This document shows positions 8,327 through 16,097 of a stretch of 64,000 bases of DNA, piece after piece. The number at the start of each line of letters is the position of its first letter. Position 1 is the stretch's first letter. Source of the stretch: Syntrophorhabdus sp. PtaB.Bin047 (GTDB lineage: Bacteria > Desulfobacterota > Syntrophorhabdia > Syntrophorhabdales > Syntrophorhabdaceae); assembly GCA_002067235.1 (NCBI GenBank), contig MVQP01000002.1, forward strand, positions 16,834-80,833, given 5' to 3'. The notes under the pieces are model-generated. The model did not search any database, was not told where the DNA came from, and saw only the letters and a list, made by a program, of their open reading frames with translations. The translations under genes and the position numbers were made by a program.

Positions 8327-9480
8327 GCGACAGGTCCCTGCGATATGAGATAGGGCCCATACGCCCGCCCAACGAAGCTTACAGTCTTCTCGTACGGTTC
8401 ACCAGGAACTGTCCCTGGAACAAGTGCCTCTTCTGCCAGGTCTACAAGGGAAAGCGTTTCGAGAAGCGCTCTCTTGAAGAGATCAGGTCGGACATAGATA
8501 CCATCAAGGCCATCCACGATGATATCAGGGAGCTTTCGTGGAAAAAGGGTTTCGGGGGAAAGATCACCGATTCCCTGGTGGAAGCGGTGTTCGACAGCCA
8601 CACCATCAACGAGAGCTACAAGTCGGTTGCCGTCTGGATGTACTTCGGGTGCAAGAATGTCTTCATTCAGGATGCGAACTCTCTTGCCACGAAGGCGGAC
8701 GTTCTGGTCGACGCCCTGAGATATCTCAAGGAGACCTTTCCCACCATCGACCGCGTGACCTCCTACGCACGGTCCCGCACGCTTGCAAGGAGCGTGTCGG
8801 CGGAGAACCTGAAGAGAATGAAGGAAGCAGGGTTGACGAGGCTCCACGTGGGATTGGAATCCGGTCACGATCCTCTCCTCCTCTACGTCAACAAGGGGAC
8901 GACCCGCGAGGACCATATGCTTGCCGGCAGAAAGGTCAAGGAATCGGGGATCGAACTTTCGGAGTACGTGGTCCTCGGTCTGGGAGGAAAGAAATGGTGG
9001 AGGGAGCACGCCCTCGACACCGCCGATGTTCTCAATCGCATCGACCCCGATTTCATCAGGTTCCGGACCCTGAAGGTGCTGAGGACCATGCCGCTATACG
9101 AAAAACTGGAAACGGGCGATTTTCTCCTCCCCGACGAAGAGGACATCCTCAGGGAGGAGAGACTGCTCATCGAGAACCTCGAGGGAATAGGCAGCTACGT
9201 CAAGAGCGACCATATCCTCAACCTCCTGGAAGAGATCGACGGAAGACTTCCCTCGGACAGGAAGAGATTCCTCGAGACCATTGACCGCTATTTCAACCTC
9301 TCCGAAGAGCAAAGGCTCATATACCGTTTCGGCAGGCGCTCCGGCATCTATCGATGCCTTGACGACCTGGGGGACGAACTCACCTCATTTCGCATCAGAA
9401 GATCCATCCGGGAAATGGAAGAAAAGGAACCCGGCAGCGTGGAAAAGGCCATCTCCCTGCTCCTCGAAAACTACATCTAG
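8323..9480 (+). CDS. Radical SAM protein (CPWNKCLFC type)
   Basis: 385 aa. The iron-sulfur motif near the N-terminus is TRNCPWNKCLFC, with Cys30, Cys35 and Cys38, i.e. C-x4-C-x2-C and not the usual C-x3-C-x2-C. Downstream segments RLHVGLESGHDPLL and ELSEYVVLGLGG-KWW look like the later strands of a radical SAM/Elp3-like TIM barrel. I recall this CPWN(K/R)C(x)2C pattern in uncharacterised radical SAM proteins, but the substrate is unknown. It is coupled to the small basic protein before it and followed by an inverted repeat that may end transcription. Confidence 0.88.
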   Translation: MSDRSLRYEIGPIRPPNEAYSLLVRFTRNCPWNKCLFCQVYKGKRFEKRSLEEIRSDIDTIKAIHDDIRELSWKKGFGGKITDSLVEAVFDSHTINESYKSVAVWMYFGCKNVFIQDANSLATKADVLVDALRYLKETFPTIDRVTSYARSRTLARSVSAENLKRMKEAGLTRLHVGLESGHDPLLLYVNKGTTREDHMLAGRKVKESGIELSEYVVLGLGGKKWWREHALDTADVLNRIDPDFIRFRTLKVLRTMPLYEKLETGDFLLPDEEDILREERLLIENLEGIGSYVKSDHILNLLEEIDGRLPSDRKRFLETIDRYFNLSEEQRLIYRFGRRSGIYRCLDDLGDELTSFRIRRSIREMEEKEPGSVEKAISLLLENYI

Positions 9481-9489
9481 ACAAGAAGA

Positions 9490-9630
9490 CGGTTTCAGGT
9501 TTCAAGTTTCAGGTTTCAAGTCAAAGACAAGAACAGGAAGTCTCCGGTAGTACCGGACATCAACACGCATTCCACGCAGATCGTTTTCCTGGTTTTGAGC
9601 CTGAAACCTGAAACTTGGAACCTGAAACGG
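9490..9630. repeat. Long inverted repeat of GTTTCAGG / GTTTCAAG units
   Basis: The left arm at 9490-9519 (CGGTTTCAGGTTTCAAG...) pairs almost fully with the right arm at 9600-9630 (...CTTGGAACCTGAAACGG), about 30 bases per arm with an 80-base loop. Each arm is a tandem of 7-8 base GTTTCA(G/A)G units. A run of seven T follows the right arm (9631-9637), so it could also serve as a large terminator for the radical SAM gene. The same element recurs at 58312-58430. Confidence 0.75.
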
Positions 9631-9733
9631 TTTTTTTGTTTATTGACATTTGACAATGGTCCGTGAGAATATTTTGCCTGTCGTCGCCGTGAAAAAGGGG
9701 GCTTTTGGGCGTCGATTTCACCATTCGTCAATT

Positions 9734-10747
9734 ATGACCTTTCGTGGAAAGCTTTTGTTCGTATTCTCGATGATCGCTTCGTCGGGTGTGGTTCTGTCTT
9801 CTCTGCTCACACACAGGTCGGCGAGCAGACGGCTCGGATCGGCGGCGAAGACGGAGATGGAACGCACAGCCGCTCTGATCGCCAGGCAGAGCGAGACAAC
9901 CCTCGACATTTTCGCCTCCGGTATCCGGTCGCTGGCCCGCGAGGAGTGTGTCCGCCGGGCGATCCTTCGTCCACGCGCTGCCGCTGTCATCGAGGAGGCT
10001 TGCAGGCGCCTTCAGGAAGTCCTCGAAGAGGCGAAGGTATATCAGTCGATAAACCTTCATGACCGTGATGCCCGGTGTGTCGCCTCTTCGTTCCCGGACC
10101 GGGTGGGTCTCAAGACCATGCAGAGGGACGTGGCAGCAAATCCCGATTTTCTCTCCGCCCTGAAAGGGAAGATGGCCATATCCCAGATCTTTGTCAGTCG
10201 GGGAACGGGCCGGCCCGTCATAACCATCACAGTCCCCGTGGAGCACGGCGGCACCATCCGTGGTGCCGTGCGGGCAGTCATAGACCTTACATACTTCAAC
10301 GACTATGTTCTTGCCCCTCAGGACTATGTATACGGGGGAAAGGCCTACATCTTCGACCCGAAGCTCGAGAGGGAGGTTCCCGACGGCTGGAAGGCCCACA
10401 ACATCATCCAGGCGCGGGCATACGAACAACCGGACATACCCATCCCTGAGGACATGCTTGCGCGGGGGAGCGGTTTCGTCCGCTATCCATCACCGCAGGG
10501 CGAACAACTGGCGGCGTTCTGCAAGACGCTGCAGCCCGAATGGTTCTTCGTCGTTGAAAAACCGCGGAAGGATACCATGAAACCCATACATGCGATGGCA
10601 AGGGTGACCGCGGGCACTCTGGTCAGCATGCTTTTCGGTGTGTGGGGGGGGAGCGCTCGCCGTGGCGCAGCCGCTGCTCACGAGACTCGGCCGGTGCATG
10701 GACCTCGCCCGCGATATCGAAGCCGGACGTCTCGACCGGCGCGTTGA
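9734..10747 (+). CDS. LytS-type sensor kinase, N-terminal fragment (frameshifted)
   Basis: Begins MTFRGKLLFVFSMIASSG with one membrane helix, then a periplasmic Cache-like sensor region (residues about 40-270) and a second hydrophobic stretch GTLVSMLFGVWGG. The frame breaks in a run of eight G at 10644-10651; residues after about 305 are an out-of-frame tail. Removing one G joins it to the HAMP segment of the next fragment (...GVWGGALAVAQPLL...). ATG 9734 is preferred over a TTG at 9650, because the extra 28 residues are not signal-like. A TTGACA at 9643-9648 may belong to its promoter. Confidence 0.75.
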   Translation: MTFRGKLLFVFSMIASSGVVLSSLLTHRSASRRLGSAAKTEMERTAALIARQSETTLDIFASGIRSLAREECVRRAILRPRAAAVIEEACRRLQEVLEEAKVYQSINLHDRDARCVASSFPDRVGLKTMQRDVAANPDFLSALKGKMAISQIFVSRGTGRPVITITVPVEHGGTIRGAVRAVIDLTYFNDYVLAPQDYVYGGKAYIFDPKLEREVPDGWKAHNIIQARAYEQPDIPIPEDMLARGSGFVRYPSPQGEQLAAFCKTLQPEWFFVVEKPRKDTMKPIHAMARVTAGTLVSMLFGVWGGSARRGAAAAHETRPVHGPRPRYRSRTSRPAR

Positions 10748-11849
10748 GGTCAGGGGCACCGATGAGGTCGCCCATCTGGGAAGGGGGCTCAATGCAATGG
10801 CCGACAGTCTTGAGGAGAGCCACGCGGCGCTTGAAGAGGCGGAACGCCTTTACAGGGGCATCTTCGAGAACGCGGTGGAAGGGATATTCATCATGGATCC
10901 CGATGGCCTTCTCCTGAATGTCAACCCGGCTTTTGCCCGCCTGGCAGGCTGCGAAGGCCCGGGTGAGGTGTTGGGAACGAACATCGCGGACCATTGCGGT
11001 ACGGATGCGGGTACCCTTCTACTCGGGGAATTGCGGCGATCAGGCAGCGTCAGGGGTCTGGAGGTCGACCTTGTCCGGCGCGACGGGACGACAAGGACAG
11101 GAATCATATACGCGAGGGCGGACCACGACAGGGAAGGAGCGCTTGTAAGGATCCAGGGCCTGCTCAATGACATCACCGAAAAGAAGGAGATCGAAGAGGA
11201 ACGCCACAGAGCGCAGGAGGCGCAGCGAAGGTTCGTTGAAGCCCAGCTTGAGACACTGAGGTACCAGATCAATCCTCATTTTCTTTTCAATGTCCTTAAT
11301 TCGCTGGACGCCCTTTCGAAGACGGACCCTGGCCGTATCACCGAGCTGGTGCGGCAGCTCTCCCGGTACCTGCGCGCGACTCTCTCGTCGCGGGAATCGG
11401 GACTTACGCCCCTCGAAAGGGAAATGAGCATGATCGAGAGCTATCTCAGTCTGGAGAAGGTCCGGTTCGAGGGGGACCTCTCAGTCTCTGTCAGCATGCC
11501 CGAGGAGATAGGAGACACCATGGTTCCCGAGCTGCTGGTACAACCCATCGTGGAGAATGCCGTGAAGCACGGGATGAAGACATCGCCCCTTCCTCTTCGG
11601 GTCGATGTCTCGTGCAGGGTGGCAGGCGAGTATGTGAGGATCGAGATCAGGAACACGGGGAAGTGGATCGCCCGGGACGCCCCGGCAGATGCAGGAAAGG
11701 GCGGCGGCATCGGGCTTGAGAACATACGTAAACGGCTCCAGCTTACCTACGGAGACCGCCATGTCCTTGAGATGGGCGAGTCAGGCGGCCGGGTGGTGGT
11801 CACCGTTGAAATCCCGCGGAGAGGAGACAAGAATGAAAAAGGACTCTGA
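10638..11849 (+). CDS. LytS-type sensor kinase, C-terminal fragment (HAMP-PAS-His_kinase-HATPase)
   Basis: Continues the preceding fragment after the G8 run. In order: HAMP-like segment (CMDLARDIEAGRLDRRVEVRGTDEVAHLG), PAS domain (LYRGIFENAVEGIFIMDP), then the LytS/YehU His_kinase motif QINPHFLFNVLNSLDAL with the phospho-accepting His, and a HATPase region with IVENAVKHGM and GGGIGLENIRKRLQ. The apparent GTG start at 10638 lies inside the junction and is not a real start. The 3' end overlaps the response regulator start by 17 bases. Confidence 0.82.
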   Translation: MCGGGALAVAQPLLTRLGRCMDLARDIEAGRLDRRVEVRGTDEVAHLGRGLNAMADSLEESHAALEEAERLYRGIFENAVEGIFIMDPDGLLLNVNPAFARLAGCEGPGEVLGTNIADHCGTDAGTLLLGELRRSGSVRGLEVDLVRRDGTTRTGIIYARADHDREGALVRIQGLLNDITEKKEIEEERHRAQEAQRRFVEAQLETLRYQINPHFLFNVLNSLDALSKTDPGRITELVRQLSRYLRATLSSRESGLTPLEREMSMIESYLSLEKVRFEGDLSVSVSMPEEIGDTMVPELLVQPIVENAVKHGMKTSPLPLRVDVSCRVAGEYVRIEIRNTGKWIARDAPADAGKGGGIGLENIRKRLQLTYGDRHVLEMGESGGRVVVTVEIPRRGDKNEKGL

Positions 11850-12633
11850 AGAGATCCGGGCACTCATCGTTGACGATGAGCGGCTTGCACGGGAGAACCT
11901 GAAGGAACTGTTGAAGGATCAGTGGGATGTCAGAATAATTGGCGAGGCAAGGAACGCGGACGAGGCCGAAAGGATGATCAACGCCCTCAGTCCGAACCTG
12001 GTGTTCCTCGACATTCAAATGCCGGGAGGATCCGGCTTCGACCTCCTTGCCGGTCTTGAGGACCCGCCGTCCGTCATTTTCGTCACGGCCTATGACCAGT
12101 ATGCCATACGGGCGTTCGAAGTCAACGCGCTGGACTACCTCCTGAAACCCATCGAACCAGAACGTCTGAAGAACGCATTGAGAAGGGCGGCGTTCCGTCT
12201 GCCTTCCTTCGACCCCGCGGGAGAGATCTTTTCGGCTGCCGACCAGGTCTTCCTCAACACGGGAAAAAAGGCCTCTTTCGTGTCTGTGAGCAACATCGTG
12301 GCCATCTTCTCTGAGAGGAACTATACCAACGTCCACAATGTTCAGGGCGAGCGTTTCATGGTCCGGTCGTCGCTGAGAGACTGGGAGAGACGTCTGCCTG
12401 CCGACATGTTCGTTCTCCTCGATCGTTCGACGATCATCAACAAGAATCACGTTGAGCTGTGGACACTTCATGCGAGAAAAGCGGAACTGAAGATGACGGG
12501 CCTTGCGGAGCCGATCGAGCTTGGCAGAGCGGCCTACACCCGCTTCAAGGAACTGATCGTGGCCCCGAAGGCAAAGAGCCGGGAGACCCGGAAGGGTCCG
12601 GTAGAAGAAGACGAGGAGGAGAAAGCACAATAG
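11833..12633 (+). CDS. LytTR-family response regulator
   Basis: 266 aa, ATG at 11833 after a GAGGAGA site, overlapping the kinase gene end. Receiver domain (residues 8-125) with acidic pair DDE at 14-16, phospho-Asp60 in LVFLDIQMPG, Thr in FVTAYD and Lys in LLKPIEP. The C-terminal LytTR DNA-binding domain (about 145-245) shows SVSNIVAIFSERNYTNVH, MVRSSLRDWERRLP and the FVLLDRSTIINKNHVE motif. Partner of the kinase just upstream. A charged tail of about 20 residues ends the protein. Target genes cannot be read from this window. Confidence 0.93.
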   Translation: MKKDSEEIRALIVDDERLARENLKELLKDQWDVRIIGEARNADEAERMINALSPNLVFLDIQMPGGSGFDLLAGLEDPPSVIFVTAYDQYAIRAFEVNALDYLLKPIEPERLKNALRRAAFRLPSFDPAGEIFSAADQVFLNTGKKASFVSVSNIVAIFSERNYTNVHNVQGERFMVRSSLRDWERRLPADMFVLLDRSTIINKNHVELWTLHARKAELKMTGLAEPIELGRAAYTRFKELIVAPKAKSRETRKGPVEEDEEEKAQ

Positions 12634-12746
12634 AGTTGTGGTTTCAGCACTCCAGAGGACACGATCGTACCATAACGTCAACGTCCGCCATTCATGTCGT
12701 GTAAAATCGAATTCAACAAACCCCTGTAGTCGCACCATTCCAATCA

Positions 12747-12790
12747 GGCCGGGACGTGTCAACATCATGGTGTCTGCACAAGTCCCGGCC
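12747..12790 (+). terminator. GGCCGGGAC hairpin downstream of the response regulator
   Basis: Perfect 9-base stem GGCCGGGAC (12747-12755) / GTCCCGGCC (12782-12790) with a 26-base loop, followed by TTCCTTTCCC, a weak pyrimidine tract and not a clean T run. It lies 114 bases after the response regulator stop, so it may terminate that operon, but the loop is long. Confidence 0.35.
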
Positions 12791-12923
12791 TTCCTTTCCC
12801 TTGCTGTCTAGGACTTTACTGTCACACGTCACGAATCATGTCAGGTTTGTCCCTCCGTCTCACACCGGCCCCGATGATCCGGTACAATTGTAACCGCAAA
12901 CCCCAATGTTTCATCATCCCACC

Positions 12924-12966
12924 AAGCCGGGGCATATTCACAGGGGGGGAGTGAGTGCCCCGGCTT
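12924..12966. repeat. AAGCCGGGGCA inverted repeat
   Basis: Perfect 11-base stem AAGCCGGGGCA (12924-12934) / TGCCCCGGCTT (12956-12966) with a 21-base loop that contains a run of seven G. No T tract follows, so a structured RNA or protein-binding site is as likely as a terminator. Confidence 0.5.
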
Positions 12967-13136
12967 CCCTGAATCGACGGACTGCCCGGAGAGATTCACG
13001 AGACAGGCCTGGAGGTTCGATGCGACCTCCACGTGGCATACCGGCAACTCTGGCAGGTCGATTCAGCACATAGTCCCCGCGCCCTTTGGTAGATTCGATT
13101 AAGATACCTCATATATCAGAACCCAGGGAGGACATC

Positions 13137-13325
13137 ATGCTGATGAAATTGTCTTTGACGAATGGCAGGACGAAATGGGTGGACCATAACGAAGCGAGGA
13201 TGCTCCAGGGGCGGGGGCAGGTTATCTGTGTTCTCGCCATGAAGGACGAGCAACCTGTGGAGTTCCCGCCCTTCTGCAGCATGAGGAGCGACTACTGCAG
13301 CTCCTGTGTTTCATTGCCCGACTAA
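13137..13325 (+). CDS. Small unknown protein with C-terminal cysteine cluster
   Basis: 62 aa from the ATG at 13137, which has a GGGAGG site six bases upstream. The first part (KLSLTNGRTKWVDHNEARML) reads like a small beta-rich domain; the C-terminus has FCSMRSDYCSSC, three cysteines that could bind a metal. I do not recognise the family. It precedes another small gene at 13441 on the same strand; both may be one transcript. Confidence 0.5.
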   Translation: MLMKLSLTNGRTKWVDHNEARMLQGRGQVICVLAMKDEQPVEFPPFCSMRSDYCSSCVSLPD

Positions 13326-13440
13326 AGGTCGGATGGGACACGGGTGTCGCCTGCGGCGTTATGAGCTATTGCGCGGGCCGGGAACGCCATGGTGCTCCTC
13401 TCGGGTGACCCGGAGGTTCTCAAGACCAGGGAGGATGGGG

Positions 13441-13620
13441 ATGGAAGGCAATCGAAAGGAGAACGTCACATTCCTCGGGCTTCAGAGGGTGCCGCGGGGA
13501 GAAGCGCTCATTCTTGTGAACAACGAAAGCGGGAGCACCGTTACATATGATCCCGCCAGGCACAAGATCATCAATATGGACGGATACGTCCGTTCCGTCC
13601 TCGCGTCAAGGTACAGGTAA
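13441..13620 (+). CDS. Small unknown protein
   Basis: 59 aa from the ATG at 13441, with GGGAGG about six bases upstream (an ATG at 13435 is closer to that site). The sequence contains VTFLGLQRVPRGEALILVNNESG and ends HKIINMDGYVRSVLASRYR; no cysteines or membrane segment. Family not recognised. It lies 115 bases after the cysteine-bearing small gene and ends 14 bases before the convergent cobA-hemD gene. Confidence 0.45.
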   Translation: MEGNRKENVTFLGLQRVPRGEALILVNNESGSTVTYDPARHKIINMDGYVRSVLASRYR

Positions 13621-13634
13621 CGAGGAACCGCTCC

Positions 13635-15140
13635 TTAGGCCCTGGCACCTCTTGCTGAAGGCTGGAAATAGGATTCGATAGCATTCAGCAATCCCGGAAT
13701 ATCGGATTGTTGCGCTTCGATATCAACATTGATGCCAGACTTTGTCAGGGTTGCCGTCGTTACAGGGCCTATTGAAGCGATGACCCTGTTCTTCAGTGTT
13801 TCCTTTCCATAGAGCATAATGAAATTGCTGGCCGTGGAAGAGCTGGTGAAGGTGATGATATCGAGATCTTCGGGTACCGACGCGGCGGGCAGCGGTATCG
13901 TCGCCCTGTAGATGGGCACGACACTGCAGCTCCCGCCGTTTGCCCGTATGTATCGAGTGATCACGTCGCGGGCTTCTTCGGCGCGGGGAATGAGGAAATT
14001 CCTTCCTGAGACGCCGTAGGCCTCAAGGATGGAGACAACTCCCTCGGATGTGAACTTTTCCGGAACAAGGTCCGCCTGCACGCCATACACGGCAAGATGC
14101 GCGGCCGTTGCCCCTCCTATGGCAATGATGGTAAGCCCGCTCAGGGCCCGGGCGTCCCTGCCCGAGCCTCTGAGGTGCGCGAAGAATATGGAAGCCCCGT
14201 TCACGCTCGTGAAGATGATGGCGTCATAGGACGATATCCTGTCTATGGCGGAGCGAAGCCGGGAATTGGGGACGATGGGCTCGATATCGATGGTTGGGAG
14301 ATAGACGGGTTCTGCGCCCCTGTCAGCGAGGAGTTCGCCGAACCTGCGTGACTGGTGTGCCGAGCGTGTCACCGCGACCTTCTTGCCGAAGAGAGGTTTC
14401 CGCTCGAACCAGCTCAGCTTTTCCCTCAAGCGGATAACGTCGCCGACCACGATGATCCCTGGCGGAGCGAGCCGCATCCTGCGCACCTGCTCGGAGATTG
14501 TGGCGAGTGTTGCGCAGACCACCTTCTGGGCCGGCAGGGTTCCCGAGCGGACGACGCAGGCCGGGGTAGCGGGGTCCTTGCCTTCAAATACGAGCCTTTT
14601 TGTGATCTTGTGAAGGTTCTTCATGCCCATGAGGAAGACGAGGGTGTCCGGTCCCGTTGCCAGCTCGTGCCAGTTGATGGTGGAGGCTGGTTTCTTCTCA
14701 TCCTCGTGGCCTGTTATGAAGACAACGGTGGAGGCGTAGTCCCGGTGTGTGAGCGGTATGCCGGCATAGGCGGGGGCGGAGATGGCCGAGGTAACGCCGG
14801 GAACGATCTCGAAGGGAACACCGATATCGGCAAGGTGTTCCGCTTCTTCGCCTCCCCGCCCGAAGATAAAAGGGTCGCCGCCCTTCAAACGAACGACGAC
14901 GTGGCCCTGTCGGGCCTTCTCGGCAAGGAGGGCATTGATGTCTTTCTGAGGAAGTTCGTGCCGGGATGCCTTCTTGCCGGCGTATATGATCTCCGCGCCG
15001 GCGCGGGCGTACTCAAGGAGGCCCTTGTTCACGAGGTTGTCATAGATGATCACATCGGCCTGGCGGATAAGCTCGAGACCTCTCATAGTGATAAGCTTCA
15101 TGTCTCCGGGGCCCGCGCCCACGAGATATACCTTGCCCAT
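13635..15140 (-). CDS. cobA-hemD: Fused uroporphyrinogen-III C-methyltransferase / uroporphyrinogen-III synthase
   Basis: 501 aa. Residues 1-250 are a SUMT (CobA/CysG-A) domain with VYLVGAGPGD at the start, VVRLKGGDPFIFGRGGEE and PGVTSA--APAYAGIPLTHR, which transfers two methyl groups from SAM to uroporphyrinogen III to give precorrin-2. Residues from about 255 are a HemD domain (KKVAVTRSAHQSRRFGELL ... FTSVNGASIFF ... ITFTSSSTASNF), which closes the tetrapyrrole ring. Such fusions are typical of Deltaproteobacteria and Clostridia. No other haem gene is adjacent, so the gene stands alone here. It feeds siroheme and cobalamin synthesis. Confidence 0.95.
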   Translation of the reverse strand: MGKVYLVGAGPGDMKLITMRGLELIRQADVIIYDNLVNKGLLEYARAGAEIIYAGKKASRHELPQKDINALLAEKARQGHVVVRLKGGDPFIFGRGGEEAEHLADIGVPFEIVPGVTSAISAPAYAGIPLTHRDYASTVVFITGHEDEKKPASTINWHELATGPDTLVFLMGMKNLHKITKRLVFEGKDPATPACVVRSGTLPAQKVVCATLATISEQVRRMRLAPPGIIVVGDVIRLREKLSWFERKPLFGKKVAVTRSAHQSRRFGELLADRGAEPVYLPTIDIEPIVPNSRLRSAIDRISSYDAIIFTSVNGASIFFAHLRGSGRDARALSGLTIIAIGGATAAHLAVYGVQADLVPEKFTSEGVVSILEAYGVSGRNFLIPRAEEARDVITRYIRANGGSCSVVPIYRATIPLPAASVPEDLDIITFTSSSTASNFIMLYGKETLKNRVIASIGPVTTATLTKSGINVDIEAQQSDIPGLLNAIESYFQPSARGARA

Positions 15141-15240
15141 GCGAACATTATACGGAGGTTGCGCGCTTTTCTCAAAGGATAAATGGAGGTGGGCAGGGAC
15201 CGGGGCAGAGGGCAGGGCGAGAGAGGACGGAAGAGGGGGA

Positions 15241-15403
15241 ATAGGACGAATAGGAGAATAGGACCTATAAGACCAATAGGACCAATAGGACGCTTAGGAC
15301 CAATAGGACGGGATCGATCGTTCCTTGCGGCCGGCAATTGCACTTCGATAGTCCTATAAGTCCTATCCTGTCCTATAGGTCCTAATTCTCCTATTCGTCC
15401 TAT
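15241..15403. repeat. Long inverted repeat of ATAGGAC units
   Basis: The left arm at 15241-15268 (ATAGGACGAATAGGAGAATA...) pairs with the right arm at 15375-15403 with only one extra base. The loop is filled with direct repeats of GGACCAATA, CTTAGGACC and TCCTATA(A/G)G. It lies between the cobA-hemD start (minus) and the nikR promoter (plus), so in a divergent spacer. The unit matches the palindrome at 5788-5807. The flanking 15404-15480 is pyrimidine-rich with no gene. Confidence 0.75.
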
Positions 15404-15492
15404 TTCTTCTCCTATCCTCCTCCTATCCGCTCACAATTCCTTCCCATCCTCCCGCCCTCTTTACCCCCTTTCCCCCTCTTCCTTTGAACCAA

Positions 15493-15521
15493 TTGACAGC
15501 CAATTCTCCTTGTGCTACTCT
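15493..15521 (+). promoter_or_regulatory. Probable sigma-70 promoter of nikR
   Basis: TTGACA at 15493-15498, 17-base spacer, TACTCT at 15516-15521; the perfect -35 and ideal spacing support it. Transcription would start about 25 bases before the nikR ATG, leaving a short leader with AGGAGG at 15541-15546. GTGAC occurs twice (15533-15537 and 15546-15550), which could matter for autoregulation but is not the E. coli NikR operator. Confidence 0.6.
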
Positions 15522-15551
15522 CCATCTTGAACGTGACACAAGGAGGTGACC

Positions 15552-15968
15552 ATGGCTGGATTGGTGCGATTCGGGGTTTCACTTGACGGGGACCTGCTCA
15601 GGAAGTTCGACGAGCTTATCAGGGAGAAGAACTACTCCAACCGCTCTGAGGCACTCCGGGACCTGATACGGCAGGAGCTCATAGCGAAGGAGTGGGAGGT
15701 CGGGCAAGAGATTGCCGGGGCGATAACGCTCATATACGACCATCATCATCGGGAGCTTCTGAACAAGGTGACGGACCTTCAGCATGATTACCAGCACACC
15801 ATCATATCCACGCAGCACGTCCATCTCGACCACAACAATTGCCTCGAGATAGTCGCCGTGAGGGGAGAACCGGACGAGGTACGCCGGTTGGCGGAGATGC
15901 TCAAGGCCATCAAGGGCATAAAGCACTGCACGCTGAGCATGTCCAGCACGGGGAAGGAACTGGGGTGA
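15552..15968 (+). CDS. nikR: Nickel-responsive ribbon-helix-helix regulator NikR
   Basis: 138 aa. N-terminal ribbon-helix-helix (LVRFGVSLDGDLLRKFDELI ... NRSEALRDLIR) binds DNA; the C-terminal ACT-like domain carries the nickel ligands His78, His89, His91 and Cys97 in DLQHDY and STQHVHLDHNNCLE, equivalent to E. coli His76, His87, His89 and Cys95. Start at 15552 is set by AGGAGG five bases upstream. No nickel transporter, hydrogenase or urease gene is in the window, so its targets lie elsewhere. Confidence 0.95.
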   Translation: MAGLVRFGVSLDGDLLRKFDELIREKNYSNRSEALRDLIRQELIAKEWEVGQEIAGAITLIYDHHHRELLNKVTDLQHDYQHTIISTQHVHLDHNNCLEIVAVRGEPDEVRRLAEMLKAIKGIKHCTLSMSSTGKELG

Positions 15969-16010
15969 GGAACAGGCCTTCCCCGCCTTCCCTGTCGTTC
16001 GGTTTCTTTC

Positions 16011-16039
16011 TTGAAAAGGCCCATCCTTTCTTATAGTAT
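16011..16039 (+). promoter_or_regulatory. Possible promoter of the alpha-2-macroglobulin gene
   Basis: TTGAAA at 16011-16016 and TAGTAT at 16034-16039 with a 17-base spacer; TATAGT at 16032-16037 is an overlapping alternative. It lies about 60 bases before the ATG of the A2M gene and directly after nikR. Moderate match only. Confidence 0.4.
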
Positions 16040-16097
16040 TGATGGATGAACGAGGGTCGTCCGTCGTTCTTTCGAGTTCCCAGGGGAGGATAAGGGT

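Larger units (their letters stand above)
12634..13136. other. 503-base spacer with three hairpins, no clear gene
   Basis: No coding region with a believable start was found. The spacer contains three inverted repeats: 12747-12790, 12924-12966 and a TGGAGGT/ACCTCCA pair at about 13011-13032. It could hold a terminator for the response regulator gene, a small RNA, or leader structure for the small genes downstream. Confidence 0.45.

Noticed and set aside
15241..15403. CRISPR array
   Set aside because: Units are 7-9 bases, degenerate, and have no spacers of regular length; no cas gene in the window.
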